Shown: positions 38,313-51,256 of the stretch, piece after piece
Position numbering within the stretch: the stretch's first letter is position 1
How the letters are laid out: the number at the start of each line of letters is the position of its first letter
Origin: Hypericum androsaemum
Lineage: Eukaryota > Streptophyta > Magnoliopsida > Malpighiales > Hypericaceae
Length of the DNA stretch: 64,000 bases
Assembly (NCBI GenBank): GCA_963995505.1
Contig: OZ023189.1
Location: 18,127,495 to 18,191,494 of the forward strand
Direction: 5' to 3'
Translations under genes and position numbers: made by a program
The notes under the pieces: model-generated
Told to the model about the DNA's origin: nothing
Database searches by the model: none
What the model saw: only the letters and a program-made list of their open reading frames with translations

Positions 38313-41300
38313 TATCATATGAAATTCTAATGCAATTAGTAGTCACGACTCTGAATTCGGAATTCATGATTAAACATTAACAACCTCATTGATTTACTCA
38401 ATCACATAATATCTAAACATCCAAATTCCAGACTAATACAAATTTAAACTAAAATATAAAAATTCTTCTTATATATTTTTACACAAATAGATTATTTGAA
38501 TCGACCCATCTCTCTCTTCCCAGAGCTTTCTTTGAATTTGCGCAAAATATTTTGTATTGCCCGATTTGAGGTTTTTTTTAACCACGTAGTAAATGAAAAT
38601 TATTGTGCCGGCTAATTTAGATTCGAGTTGGATGAAACTTTTTAAAAATGACAAATTTTTCTAATAAATTGAATACTGGTAGGTACCCAAAAACTCAAAC
38701 GCAAGACCTCTTCGTTAAATTATAACAAAAACTATGTATTGGTCGATATTAGGTTGTTAGCCATTTGAGATTTGCAAGTAACAATAATTGTCTCTGTTTT
38801 ATCTTTTAAGCTAATCAACGCGAGACATAAAATGAGCCAACTTGTGTTCTTGTTAGGGCTACCAGCAATTTAATAGACTAGCCTCCATCTAACCTCAATT
38901 ACTTGTGGATAATATGGTTGTTGTTAATTAATTTTGGGTATCCAATAACGTTTCATTTCAATGAGAAAATTGGGCGTTGAACTTTCAGGTCAACTTTATG
39001 GGCTGTATAGATTATATGTTTTGCTTGTCCCCAATGCTTGGATCGTTGAAGTGATCAACTTACCTATGAAATAACAAATGACTTATTCGTATAACTATTA
39101 GGCTCACTGGGCTCACTGATTCAAGTTCGAGTCAAATATGATATTTGAATTGTGGCAAATTATTGCAGTAAATATTCAATATTATTGTATTCCCAATAAT
39201 TTAAAATTTACATCTCTTTATTAAACTAGAACGATTAATGATGCACATAAAAACGTAAACAGCTAAAAAAGGTAAGATATTATGGTTGATGTAGGAGAGA
39301 TGAGTATCTTGATCATTGTTTAAGAAGAATGTGATGTAAGATTATGTATATTAAATACGATTTGCAACGTCAACAAGAGCAAAAAAATAAAGAATAAATC
39401 GATGAATTGCACACGTATTAGTGTGACCTTATATAATTTAAGACGTTATTTTTGAAACTTAACAACAATATTGAAGAGCATCAAATTTTTGATTCGTAGG
39501 GAAGAAATTCAAGAAACAAACGGGTCCACATCTCGAATATCAGAAAATGTCTTACCATACAAATCATAGGACGTTTGACCATCGTCCAAATTGTCTATCA
39601 CTTAACACAATTCTTTTAGTTTAATTAGATGTCTTTAATTCAAATTGTTAAAACATAATAGCGCTAAAATTTGTTAGAAAAAAATTTGTCTATCTTTTAT
39701 AATTTTATTTGATTGGAACATAAATCAATCCAAGTAATAAATTTTAAGATACCAAATAATTTCGATAAAAAATCGAATTAATAGTGGTGTACCTTATACC
39801 ATAAAGTAGAAAATGACCCTTGATTTTGGCTCGGAGAGAGAACAACTGAATGGCTACACTAAAACTCTGTGATGCCCTCAACTCTTGTCTTGATGGAAGT
39901 AGATAAGGAGTATATGTTTGGGAGAATTTCCTAGAAAATCCAAGCATAGCCCACCTCTCCTCGCTCTAATCGCACTTCCTATTTGGAAAGGCCTTATCAA
40001 ACAAAATTGAAGCCATGTCCAATGGAACTTCTCAAATTTGCAAACAAATTCCAAAGTTAAACGCGTTTAGCGAGATTATTACTAAGATGAGTGACCTATT
40101 CGGAATTCTCTGTGTCTCTTCTCTTTTTTAACAAAAAAATATGTCTTTCCCATTTTTTTTGTATGGTGTGTGGAACTCATGGTGCTCCTGTAAAAAAATT
40201 ATATTTCTCTGATCTCAGTGATATTACTTCCGTTATACTGTATTATTAAATTTCATGATCATCAATAATTAGAGAAGGGGAATAATAGTATAATTGTGTT
40301 GTCAAACAGTTAACAATCTGTATCTGGACTCGCTTGGGGTTGAGGGTGATACTGCCGTCGGTGGAGCAAACAATTAACTAGAAACTAATAGTTTCCGCTG
40401 CAACCTAATAGTTATCAACTAAAGTGATAACTGGTAAGGAAATATTTTAGTTTAACTAAAAAATATTCAGCTGGAGCATTAAGAGCACAATAATTTTAGA
40501 TATTTGTTAGAATAATTTTGCCACAAATCAAAAATTTTGACTCAATCCTTGATAGACGACTGGTCCAATAAATGTTCACATACATATGGTTAAAAAAAAC
40601 CTAACAGTTATCAACTGATTTGATACTTTAAGTTTTTATAATTTTTTTATCCACCATAAATTAAAACGAAGATTGTCCGAAAAAATATTAAATGTTTTTT
40701 AAATCAGTTTCTCTTTAAATTTTGAGCTATTATTTAACAAGAAATACCTCGTGTATTCCTAGGATTGTGCTAGTCCCTATCCCAATCAGTATTTAAAAAA
40801 ATTAACCATTTCTTCCTTTCCCCCTTTCTGAATGCACTTTAATATCCTCGGGATATATAGTGCTTATGTTAGATTTGGACATTACATAACTAAAAAGGGA
40901 ATCTTCTATTCTAGAGCTTAGCTGAAAATTTTAGATAGTGGGTGTCTATATTTATCAAAATACGTTCTACAAATAACTATATGATTGATAACATACATGA
41001 TTTAAATATTAAACATATTATAGTGTATTCAAATATACATTACCGAATGAGATCAAAATAATCATTCTTAAACATATAAGTGTTTGAGAAGCTCGCAATT
41101 ACTACTTCCGTCTAACCTTTCATCTTGACTCGTGCATAATTTATGAGATGCATTATTGTGTTTGGATATGGAAGAAGGGAGACGAAGTAATGGAGGGAAA
41201 AAATTACAAATATAAGTAAATGATTGGGTCCCGATTGGAAATCCCAACATTATTATTTGGAACTAGAGGACAAATGTTGTGATGTGGGCACCTACTGGTG

Positions 41301-42100
41301 CTCCTCTACCAATTTTTTTATTAAAAAAAAAACCCAACACAAAACCAAAAAGTCACCCCAAGCAAGCCAATAGTTTAATTACTTGCTAAAGGGGCAAATT
41401 CACCAAATACTAAGAAATTTCAATAAACAAACAAATAATTAAATATCCTACTGAAGTTGAACGAGTATGACATACTATTCTTTAAAAAATAACAGGACGT
41501 AGGAACTAAATGGCCATTAAAAAAATTATTGAGTTCGAAGATTAATAGGTGAATGGTTATTATATTGTCGGACACACATTTTTTATATACCGATTTTTTC
41601 CATTAAATTTTATCATTACATAATTGTAATGAGTAATGCTCGTATTCGTAGAGTATTTTAGCCTTGTTTGTTATATGTAATGTGTATATTTTTTAACTTA
41701 TGTTAACTTGAAATTTTCAGTTTTTAGTGATTAGAACAGGGTTGTATTAAAAGTTGGTGTAAAAAACTTTGTTAGTGTTTACGATGTGATTTAGCTCGAT
41801 TATAAATTAATCGATTAAATAAATATCTTAATATTAAATATTTTTGGGAAAATGAAAAAAAAAGAAAAAGTTTACAAAGCAACAAAAGAAACACGAGAGG
41901 TTATAGAATATGCTTATATGGTGGATATTGCAGCAAATACAAAACCAGAGACCTTCCCTCCCCCATGCTCAAAGGATGAGAGAGACAGCTCAAGAGAGAG
42001 AAAGAAAGAAGAAAGAAAGAGATTGTATATTGGTATGGTGTGCTTCTAAGGAGGTTTAAGACAGGGCTTTAGTATTAGGTCTACCAACTGGTGGTTAGAG
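38313..42100. other. Gene-poor AT-rich stretch upstream of the BELL gene
   Basis: About 3.8 kb with no supportable gene. ORFs are short and AT-driven. The right part (from about 41600) is probably BLH promoter. No complete transposable element recognised. Confidence 0.5.
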
Positions 42101-42480
42101 ATTGAACTCCTTAACCAAACACAATCCCCCCCTTCTCTCTCTTGTCTCAACAGCCAAAGGGTAGCCAAAGGAATTCACAAAGGAACAAACTTTGGCACCC
42201 AACCACAAAGAGCTAGGAAGCAACAGCTTCCAAGAGCAACCACCATAGGAGAAGAAGTAGAAAGGAGAGGAGAGGAGAGGTGAGGTGAGGAGGGAGGAAG
42301 GAACAAGTCAAGCTCCAACTACTTCTTTCTCCCTTTTTCTACTCCTTCCTACCACCATTTTCCTGAGGTTTCAAGCAAGACCCACCAAAGGCCTAAAAAA
42401 AAAGCCTTACATCCTCAGAAAAGGTGGAGCTTTATAGCTAGATATAGCAAGTTATCATTTCTCCATTCCACAGGTCATAG

Positions 42481-42506
42481 AGAGAGAGAGAGAGAGGGAG
42501 AGATAG
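42481..42506 (+). repeat. GA microsatellite in the BELL gene leader
   Basis: An (AG)n run with one GGG interruption. GAGA-type repeats in plant leaders bind BPC factors, which is a known regulator of homeobox genes; a role here is inference. Confidence 0.75.
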
Positions 42507-43082
42507 AAGAAGAAAAGGTGTAATCTTTGTAAGAGAGAGATGGTCACGTGGGGAACTATGGAATTATGGTAGAGAACACATGATAGAGAGGAAAAGAGAA
42601 GATCAAAAGTGAGGCCAAAATTCATTACTTTCTTTTTCCTGTGTTGATTATTGCAAGTAAAGTTCCAACCTTATTTATTTATTCTTTCCATTATCTCTCT
42701 CTTGTTACTTCCTCTTTGCTATTGTCCATCTTGTTTGTGTATTTCCCTGAGCTTGTGATGTTTGTGTATGTGGGTATGGAGTTCAGGTATCTTGTGATTA
42801 AAAAAAGTTAGAAGCTTTGGGGGTTTCTTGTGTTGGGATTGGCTTTGTTCCATCATAAATTAGATCAAGTTGTGGAATTTGGAGATTTCTTCTGTTCCCC
42901 AAATACCCACAATTGATGTTTCCCATGTAGTTTTTTCTATTACATGGACTTTTCATCTCTCTCTCTCTCGGTGGAGATGGTGATGATGATGCTGACAGTG
43001 GTCACCAATTTGTTTTTAGCAACTTAAAATATTGTAGTCTCTTTATTTTATAGGGTTTTTCTTGCTTCCTGCTTTTGTTTAT

Positions 43083-43100
43083 CCCCTCCCCCCTCCCGCC

Positions 43101-43132
<32 letters not shown>

Positions 43133-43139
43133 TTTTTTG
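43083..43139 (+). repeat. Poly-C then poly-T homopolymer tract
   Basis: A C-rich segment with an uninterrupted run of about 28 C (43100-43127) followed by CT and a T-run, inside the proposed leader intron. The complement is a G-run able to form a G-quadruplex. Length is likely to be unreliable in assembly. Confidence 0.85.
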
Positions 43140-43777
43140 CTTTTCTTGTGCATTCTGTTTGTTTAAAGAGAATCCCTATGGAGGTCTCTTGGTCTGGATG
43201 GTTCTTTTAGGACAGTGCTTAACTTCTTCGAGGGTAAAAAAGCTGCGAACTTCGTTTCTGGTTCATAATGTTCTTGCTGTGTCCGATCTTCAGAAATTTT
43301 AGTGAACCATAATTCAAATGGATTGATGTGGAGAGTGATCCATGTCTTATGGTACTGGGTATCGAAGAAGCATCCGGGTAGAGATGGTGATTGAAGTAAC
43401 TAGCTTGGTTGATCATGGCGGATTTGAACTATCAAGTAACCATGAACATGCTAAGTGATAGCTTCTGCATATGTCTATATCAGGCTGGGATTTTCCTGTT
43501 TGCTTAATAATTGGAAATTTGAATTGGTTTCTTTCTGAATCTGTTTCTAGTTTGAAATTGCTGATGCTGTAGTTTTCTAGAGATTAGGCCTATATGTGAA
43601 AGAGAGCACTTTGTGCAATCTGTTGAGAGGCAAATCTTTGATTGATATATTGCGAGTAGTAACTCGGTTCTTTTCCCGTGTTCTTGTAGGTGCTGATGGA
43701 AGTTGTCTGAAACTGACGCCTCTGTAATCTTATTCGGAGTTGAAGCAGCTAGCAAGGAAGTCGCAGGGTTCATCGAG

Positions 43778-46280
43778 ATGGCCACTTACTACACTAACTC
43801 AAGCAATCAGAGAGACGGCACTCCGATGATATATATACCTGGTCAATATCCTGATGCACCTATACTCCCTGGAAACATGATGATGTATATGAACCCCGGC
43901 TCGTATTCGGATTCGCTGGCTGCCAATTCTCAGCAACAAGGACACTGCATGGAAATTCAGTCGGTCGAGGGTCCAGATACCACTCAGCACCAGCAAGAAA
44001 TCCTGTCTAATATCGGTGGTCCACGAACTGTGGAGCACGATTTCAATGCATGGAGGGACGGGAGAAATGAGATGCTAGTAATGCATTCAATTGGTGGTCC
44101 TTCTAGTGTTCTTCACGCAGGACAAAACCTGCAAGGCCAGGGCTTATCCCTCAGTCTCGGTACGCAGATTCCTTCTGCCATTCACATACCTTCCATGGCC
44201 TACAGGAATCAGGCGTCAGGCTTTGCGTCATTCTTGAGTCCTAATCCATCACCGATGAGTGAAGGTGGTGGCAGAACTAGCTCGTCTAGAGACGAACAGT
44301 CAAGAAATGTCGACTACTTTCCTCCTGGTTTTGCTGCAAGCAATCAAGACCCGAACAGAGGGGACATGTCCTCCTACGGAATGACGAGTGTGGCCAGAAG
44401 TGTACCCAATTCCAAGTACCTTAAGGCAGCACAACAGTTGCTTGATGAAGTTGTTAATGTCCGGAAAGCTATGAAGCAACCTGATAAAGATACGAACCAG
44501 AACACGCAGGAGAATGCAGTAAAAGAGAGTGAGAGCGGTTCAAAGAACGATCCTTCAAACCCACAAGAATCATCCAATAACTCCGCCACCGAGCTTACAC
44601 ATGCTGAAAGACAAGAATTGCAGAATAAGTTAACTAAACTTTTGTCCATGTTGGACGAGGTAAGATTTTCCTGTCAGCTACCTGATGAAATGTATTGTGA
44701 ATCTTGTTCTCCTTGCGTCTTTTTTCTGCTTGTGCAATTGTGGAAGTAGGTCCCTTCATAGTGCTTGCAACATTTTGGTAACAAATGTGATCTGTACTTT
44801 CATCAGAATGTGTTGAAGGTTCTAAGTATGATTAATGTGTTGCAGGTTGATAGAAGGTACAAGCAGTATTTTCACCAGATGCAGATAGTGGTATCATCAT
44901 TTGATGTGATTGCAGGAAGTGGTGCGGCTAAACCATACACAGCACTCGCCCTGCAGACCATATCCCGTCACTTCAGGTGCCTTCGTGATGCAATAGCTGG
45001 CCAAATTAGTGCTACACGTAAGAACCTCGGGGAGCAAGATACTTCGGAGAATGGTAAAGGAGTTGGAATTCCCCGTCTCCGCTATGTCGACCAGCAACTC
45101 AGACAACAGAGGGCTCTCCAGCAGCTCGGGATGATGCAACAGCATGCTTGGAGACCACAAAGGGGTTTACCCGAGAGTTCAGTCTCGATTCTTCGTGCTT
45201 GGTTATTTGAGCATTTCCTCCATCCGTAAGCACTCTAATCGGGATCCTTTCATCCGCTTGATTCTCACACTGTCATGTTCTTTGAATTACTGATACAATG
45301 TTTCTTCCCACTTTACTTTCACCAGCTATCCAAAAGATTCTGATAAGATCATGCTGGCGAGGCAGACAGGCTTGTCTCGAAGTCAGGTAAGACAAACTAG
45401 TTGTATGTTGGTTAGTGTGTCAGATCCATAACACAGAGGGAGGGAAGACAAGTGCCTAGACTCTTTTTTACACCAGATAAAGTTATATGTTCACCATGCA
45501 TCTCTTTGTAATATGCTCTTTGGATGACACATCTTTAACTTGCTCCATGGATCTAACACGATGACATGTCTGTCGCGATGTTAGGTCTCAAATTGGTTCA
45601 TCAATGCACGGGTGCGTCTTTGGAAACCTATGGTTGAAGAGATGTACAAAGAAGAGACGGGTGATCCGGATATGGACTCGAACTCGTCTTCAGACAACGT
45701 GGGGAAAGGAACTAAAGGTGATATGAGGAACTCGGAGGATAGAGGAGAAGACATACAACAGAGCGTGAGTTCATCGGTGACTGAAAGATGCAATGCTGTC
45801 CAACTAATGGAATCCAGGTCCAACCACATCCCTGAAATGGAAATGGCTGGATCGACTTCCAGAAGCAATTTCCAGACCGGGACACACGGAGATGCCATGC
45901 ATGAGTATGGTTTGCTTAAGCTAAGAGAGGAACAAAAGCCAAGCATGGATGAATGCAACCTCTTCCCTGATTCTCTTGTCCATTCCGACGGAGGAGGTGA
46001 TCGCTTCATGGCTGCTTATCAACTATCTGATATGGGCAGATTTGGCAGTGGAAGTGGGGTGTCACTCACCCTCGGCCTGCAGCACTGTGAAGGCGGTGGT
46101 AGCCTGCCAATGTCAGGTGCACCCCAGCACAGTTTCGTGCAAATGAGAGGTGATGATATCTACAGTGCCGCCGCTTCCTCTGTCGGCGCTGAGTCCTCGG
46201 AGTTTGATTGCATTAATCCAGTGAACAGGCAGCAGCACAGGTTCAGCTCCTCCCATTTGTTACACGATTTCGTTGCATAA
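43778..46280 (+). CDS. BLH6: BEL1-like homeodomain transcription factor, BLH6/BLH7 type
   Basis: Four coding exons: 43778-44659, 44846-45225, 45326-45386, 45585-46280; 672 residues. The 61-bp third exon is typical of BELL genes. The N-terminus begins [13 protein letters not shown] as in woody-plant homologues. GLSLSLGTQ (about 123) and GVSLTLGLQ near the C-terminus are ZIBEL motifs. The SKY region starts at [17 protein letters not shown] (about 210), the BELL domain covers about 280-365, and the TALE homeodomain about 396-458 with PYPKDSDK and [15 protein letters not shown]. The block [20 protein letters not shown] and the ending HDFVA fit BLH6/7 better than BLH1 or BEL1. BELL proteins act as heterodimers with KNOX proteins; Arabidopsis BLH6 works with KNAT7 in secondary-wall and lignin control. 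BLH6 versus BLH7 is not separable here. Confidence 0.92.
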
Positions 46281-47014
46281 AGCAACCGACTGCAGATCGA
46301 CGAGCATCGCAGCAGCAGTTGGATTCGTTACCATATGGTAGCTACCGTACTCATCAAGAACATTGATAGCCTCTACACAATGTGGATGCAAATATGTGTA
46401 TAAATCACAGTTGTAGTATATGAAATATATCAGTCAGGGTTAGCATATTGTAAAAATCATATTTTTGTCTAATGTTTTGGTGGGGGAAGGGAAGTGTACA
46501 ATTAACCTTTGGTATTGAAAGGAAAAGGATCTGTTTTGGAATAAAGATGCAAGGATTGGCTTACTGTAATTCAACTGGTGTCCGTAAGTTGCAATCGTTC
46601 TGAGTTTTCCAAGAAAGTTTGTTACTTTCTTTGATGCTGTTTAGGTAAGAAAAGTACATAATTTATCCTTCAACAATATTAAATATCCTACCGGGAAGTC
46701 ATCCCTGCCTAAACCTCATTAAACAACCAAGTCGGAAAATCAGACAGAAAACCCATGTTGGCTAGAACTTGGTTTAAAATCCAGTCGGTTCTATCTCCGC
46801 GAAACTTAGCGTTGTATCCATTTGCAGGTTTTGTATAAATAGGGGGCTGCTGCAACCATCATCAACACTTCTTCAAGATACTACGTTAGTCGTCAGCCTG
46901 TACCGAAGCTTCAGAACCATCGCGTCAAAGTTCACCTGAAAAAGAAGACAGGGCACATTAGATTGTTCACAAAGAACCTTGTTTTATAGAGGATGCATAA
47001 GTAAGTCGAGAGTA
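46281..47014. other. Shared 3' region between convergent BLH6 and DRD1
   Basis: BLH6 3' UTR from the left and DRD1 3' UTR from the right. A possible last DRD1 exon acceptor (minus) lies at about 46942. No other gene seen. Confidence 0.6.
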
Positions 47015-50000
47015 TCAGATGTACCTTCTGTACAGAACTTTGACGTCTTTTCTTACTGGTGGACTTTCCAAGAATGGATCATCGCAATCCTTCAATTCAA
47101 CCTTCTCCACTTCAAACTCCCGGTTACCCCAACGCTCGTTCCACTCGAACCACATCTTTGCTATGACTTCCTTCCTGAAGCAAGTGTTGTGATCTTCTTC
47201 TTCAGGAGAGTCAGCAGCAACCAATCTGTAAACATGCACCTTCTTTTTCTGGCCTGGTCGAAATGCACGGCCTATCGCTTGGCGTGTGACTGAGGGATTG
47301 AGATGGACATCCAAGATTATGATGCGCGATGCCCCTACCAAGGATATGCCTTCTCCACATGCCTTAATAGATCCAAAGAAAACCTTGGCTTCAGAAGAAG
47401 TGTTAAATTTCTCCATTGACCACTCCCGTTGATCAGTACTTGATTCTCCAGATATCACAAAGATCTCTCTGCCTAAAGCCCAACCCTTGATTTTCATAGT
47501 CAATCTTTCCAGAAACTTCAAAGGAGGAAGGTATTGGCTGAAAACCAACACCTTTTCCTTGGCTGACTCGCACATCCTCAACATGTTCAAGAAGAATTTT
47601 GCCTTAACTCCATCTTCCAAACGAAGGTTCTCTAGCAGTTTATCCATATTTTCATCAGTCAAGGACCAATTCTCCGGGTAGTCATTCAGTTTCGGATGCA
47701 GATACAGAGCGCTACCGACAGAAGTCTTCTTAAACTTTCTGGTAAAGCTGTTCAGCTTCGTCACTTCAGTTGTCTGCATGGAGCTCAGGTTGAGGACCAC
47801 AGTAAAATCAACTAATCCAGGCAGCTCATCCAAGAAATCACCTCTATAATAATGCAGGACCTTGCTGGTCATTTCACGGAGATCTCGGATAACTGCCACC
47901 TTTTGCTTGAATGGAGCCTTCTGGATTGTATCTTCCACCACATCATAGAAAGTTTCTTCTGAACTAGGTCTGAAAGACTTCTTTTCACTTGATATGTGAA
48001 CCTTGCTCATGATGCGTCTGACAATAGCTCGAGAATCCTCAGATTTTAGAAACCTGGGGCGGACCAGATTTAAGATGTTGAATACTTCCTTCACATGATT
48101 TTGGTACAGAGTGCCAGAGAGCACAACCTTCCTTGGAGTCTGTACCTTTGCAAGGGATTGCAGGTTATCCGTTTTCTCGTTCCTTGGGGTGTGCCCTTCA
48201 TCCAAAATCAGGATTGATGGCCGCTTAAGCAAAATCTCTTGACAACTTGCAGCTACCTTGTTGCTTGCTTCATCACACACAATCTTCGCAAATTGTTGGT
48301 ATCCCAGGAAAAGAATACTTCTTTCAGCTAACCACTTCTCCAGGACCTCCAACTGCTGCTGGCGATTATCAGCTTTTACCGAATAAAAGTCATAGAGTGG
48401 AATGTCCTCCACTTGCCATGTCTGAAATTCCCTTTTCCAAGTTGGTAAAATTCCTTTGGGCATCACGACCAAAGGTCTGGCCTGAGGGTTCTTTGCCAGG
48501 AAACTTTGCACGAAACTGATAATCATGAAAGTCTTGCCCGACCCAGGAGCATGGGCAAGGATACATCCCCCAGGTTTGTCAGTGACTAGATTACTGCACA
48601 GAAACTTGAAGCCCTCCAATTGGTGAGCTTTCATTTGCCTCATGTGCCTGGGATGTGGAACAAGATCAGTCACCACTCGATCCTCTTCGGACAATTCAAA
48701 CTCCAGCATCCCATTTGAATCCCCGTCCTTGGCAGACCGTGAGGAATTATATGTCCTTGTACTTCTTTTTGCCTGAACGGAAAGATCAAACATAAAAGTT
48801 AAAAGAATAGAAATGCTGTTTCTGCACAAGAATAAATTAGCACAATGGTCCTCAAAGGATAGCAGCAGATAGCTAATAGAAGTGATACACGAGCACAAAA
48901 GCTCATTCAACCAATATAGAATGACCAGTAGAGAGTAACCTCAACAGGCAGTTAACAAGAACAGCCTAACAAGAACAGGCGAAGGCTTAGTTAATTGATA
49001 TTCGTGCTTCACAAAACTCGGACTAAAAATAATCACTCCTATTAACATTTAGTCACACCAGGGTGTTCATACCAACAAAAAGCTGATAATAGGAACAACA
49101 CTATAAAGTTAAAATTAAAACAAATTAAAAAGTTACCTTGGCGAATTGGACCTCTATTATTGTTTCAATACTTTTATCAATTAACCCACATATGCGGCAA
49201 AAATAGCCAATGTCATCCTTCAAGATGAAAGAATGGTCACAGTAGTCGTCTCCTTCTTTCATGCGGTCATCTGTTGGAAGATCTTCTGGAGCTTCCTGTC
49301 ATTATTACAAAGTAAAGTCATCAATCAGCTACTTCTCTTTATCGTCAACAAGGGCTTTGTAAGATTATACCTTGCTGCATTCTAATGCAAATGACATTTC
49401 TGTCCAGATATCTCCAAAGCCATCATCATCTTCATTCTTGATTTCACTGTTACTGTCCTCCACCACACCAATGAACTCATCTGGCCCTTTCTTGACACCG
49501 AGCTCTACAGCAGGAGTTGACTGACCTGGCTTTTTCTTGTCACCGATTGCCGGATTTTTCTGTGCCCGCTCTTTGCTATTTGTGTGGTCAAAAATCTAAA
49601 CTCAACAAGCAGAAAGCACCAAAAATTGATATCAAGATGAGTACTGACTGAACTGTATTTCTTGATTTTTATAAATATAATCCAGTTCATTTGGAAAGCA
49701 AAATCATAGAGCTATGAGGATTGCACACCAGATTTGGCAAGGGTAATTGTTCATCAGGGGCTTCCGAGCCAACTTGCTGATAGGGAAGAATTGGCGAGGG
49801 TAATTGTTCAACAGGGGCTTCCAAGCGAACTTGCTGATAGGAAAGAATTGGCAAGGGTAATTGTTCAACAGGGGCTTTCAAGCCAACTTGCTGATAGGAA
49901 AGAATTGGCAAGGGTAATTGTTCAACAGGGGCGCGAACTTGCTGATAGGAAAGAATTGGCAAGGGTAATTGTTCAACAGGGGCTTCCAAGCGAACTTGCT

Positions 50001-51256
50001 GATAGGGAAGAATTGGTGTTGTCATGTTATCTGTCTCCTCTTCATCATCCGAGTCAATGATCACAACAGGCAAGGATGACTTCGAAGCTACTGTCTTGAC
50101 CATCTTTTTGTTCTCAGGAATGAAGACATCCCGCTCTTCCTTTGGCCTCACAACATCCGAGTCAATGATCACAAGAGGCAAGGATGACTTCGAAGCTACT
50201 GTCTCGACCATCTTCTTGTTCTCGGAAACATCCCGCTCTTCCTCTGGCCTCAGTGCATTTGAAACGAAGACATCCCGCTCTTCCTCTGGCCTCAGTGCAT
50301 TCGAAACGAAGGCATCCCGCTCTTCCTTTGGCTTCAGAGCATTTGAAACCCAAGGAGACATCAACATCATTGAGCCGCCCAGAACTTCATGCATCCGGGT
50401 GGCACAGTCCATAAGATCTCTCGTAACACTTCCAAACCTACCAGAGTCATCAAGTTCTCTGATCAAATCCGCAACAGCATACGGGTCAGAATGATCTACA
50501 ATCTCCACAGAGGCTTCTGATCCCTTCCCTCCATTTACATCGTCAGCAGCCGTAGAGAGGAAACCCCCTCTGAAGTCACCCATAAGAGAGGACGAAGGCC
50601 TAAACCTTTTACATTCACTAGAGTCGACTTCTGCCAACAAACAGCAAAAAATTAGAAACCGAGCCAGAAGCAACCAACAGGGGCACTCCACTCGCAACAC
50701 TCTTCGCAACAGAAACACCATAAGCAGAAACTAAACCCTAACACAGCAGATAAAAAAACAATAGCGCACCATAAAACACCAAAAACTCTAACATCAACCA
50801 AACAAACATCGCTAGAGAAGATGCCAAATGCATCAACCTCCAATGCCTCGATAACCTCCTCCTCCTCGTTCCCAGAATAAGTTTTTCTTATAAGTAGAAG
50901 TTTACTATTTGTAATATATACATATCTTATTTAAGTGTGATATTCCTCTAATGATGTTGCGCCCGACAGACTCGTCAAAACCCTAAACCCGACGTTTGCA
51001 CAATACGTTTAGTTTACCCCTAAAACAAGCTAAAGAGCAGAAAACAGAAAGATATAACAATGCACACACCACTGGTCAACCAACGAACTAAGAAAGACTA
51101 ATTTAAGTCAACACAAAACAGTACACACCCTAAATTAGAAGCTCAGTAAAAAAAAAGAAGACGATCAAGTGGAGGAAAAAAAAAATAAAGCTTCGACAGG
51201 GAACCTTCTAGAGAGAGAGTATCAGGAGGATCGCGAACGCGTTGAGAAGGCGCCAT
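47015..51256 (-). CDS. DRD1: SNF2-family chromatin remodeler DRD1 (RNA-directed DNA methylation)
   Basis: Five coding exons on the minus strand: 51256-51205, 50630-49729, 49595-49371, 49295-49137, 48772-47015; lengths keep frame throughout and give 1031 residues (Arabidopsis DRD1 is about 888). The SNF2 part has motif I HAPGSGKT (about 520-527), motif [17 protein letters not shown] and motif [20 protein letters not shown] segment in exon 4 and the phrases [11 protein letters not shown] and [11 protein letters not shown] match DRD1 rather than CLASSY proteins. DRD1 joins DMS3 and RDM1 in the DDR complex that recruits Pol V for RNA-directed DNA methylation. The extra length is in exon 2, which has 57-bp repeats and duplicated segments. 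Exon 1 (17 codons) is inferred from splice phase. The stop may instead lie just past a further splice near 47018. Confidence 0.9.
49741..50016 (-). repeat. 57-bp coding tandem repeat in DRD1 exon 2
   Basis: Five units start at about 49741, 49798, 49855, 49912 and 49960; the fourth is 48 bp, having lost nine. Each 57-bp unit encodes 19 residues around [19 protein letters not shown]. All lengths are multiples of three, so the frame is kept. Confidence 0.9.
50040..50345 (-). repeat. Duplicated acidic/SIM-like and RPEEERD segments in DRD1 exon 2
   Basis: Two copies of a segment encoding [16 protein letters not shown](L/V)VIIDSD (coding sequence near 50050-50120 and 50160-50230) and three copies of a segment encoding FVSNAL(R/K)PxEERD (near 50235-50345). 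All are in frame. Confidence 0.85.

Larger units (their letters stand above)
42200..43777 (+). other. Probable 5' leader of the BELL gene with a ~1-kb leader intron
   Basis: 42200-42650 is purine/pyrimidine-rich leader-like sequence with GA repeats (42481-42506). A GTAAAG donor at 42657 and a TTCTTGTAG acceptor ending at 43689 would remove ~1 kb and leave an 88-bp exon portion before the ATG. BELL genes commonly have an intron in the 5' UTR. Transcript evidence would be needed to fix the start site. Confidence 0.5.
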
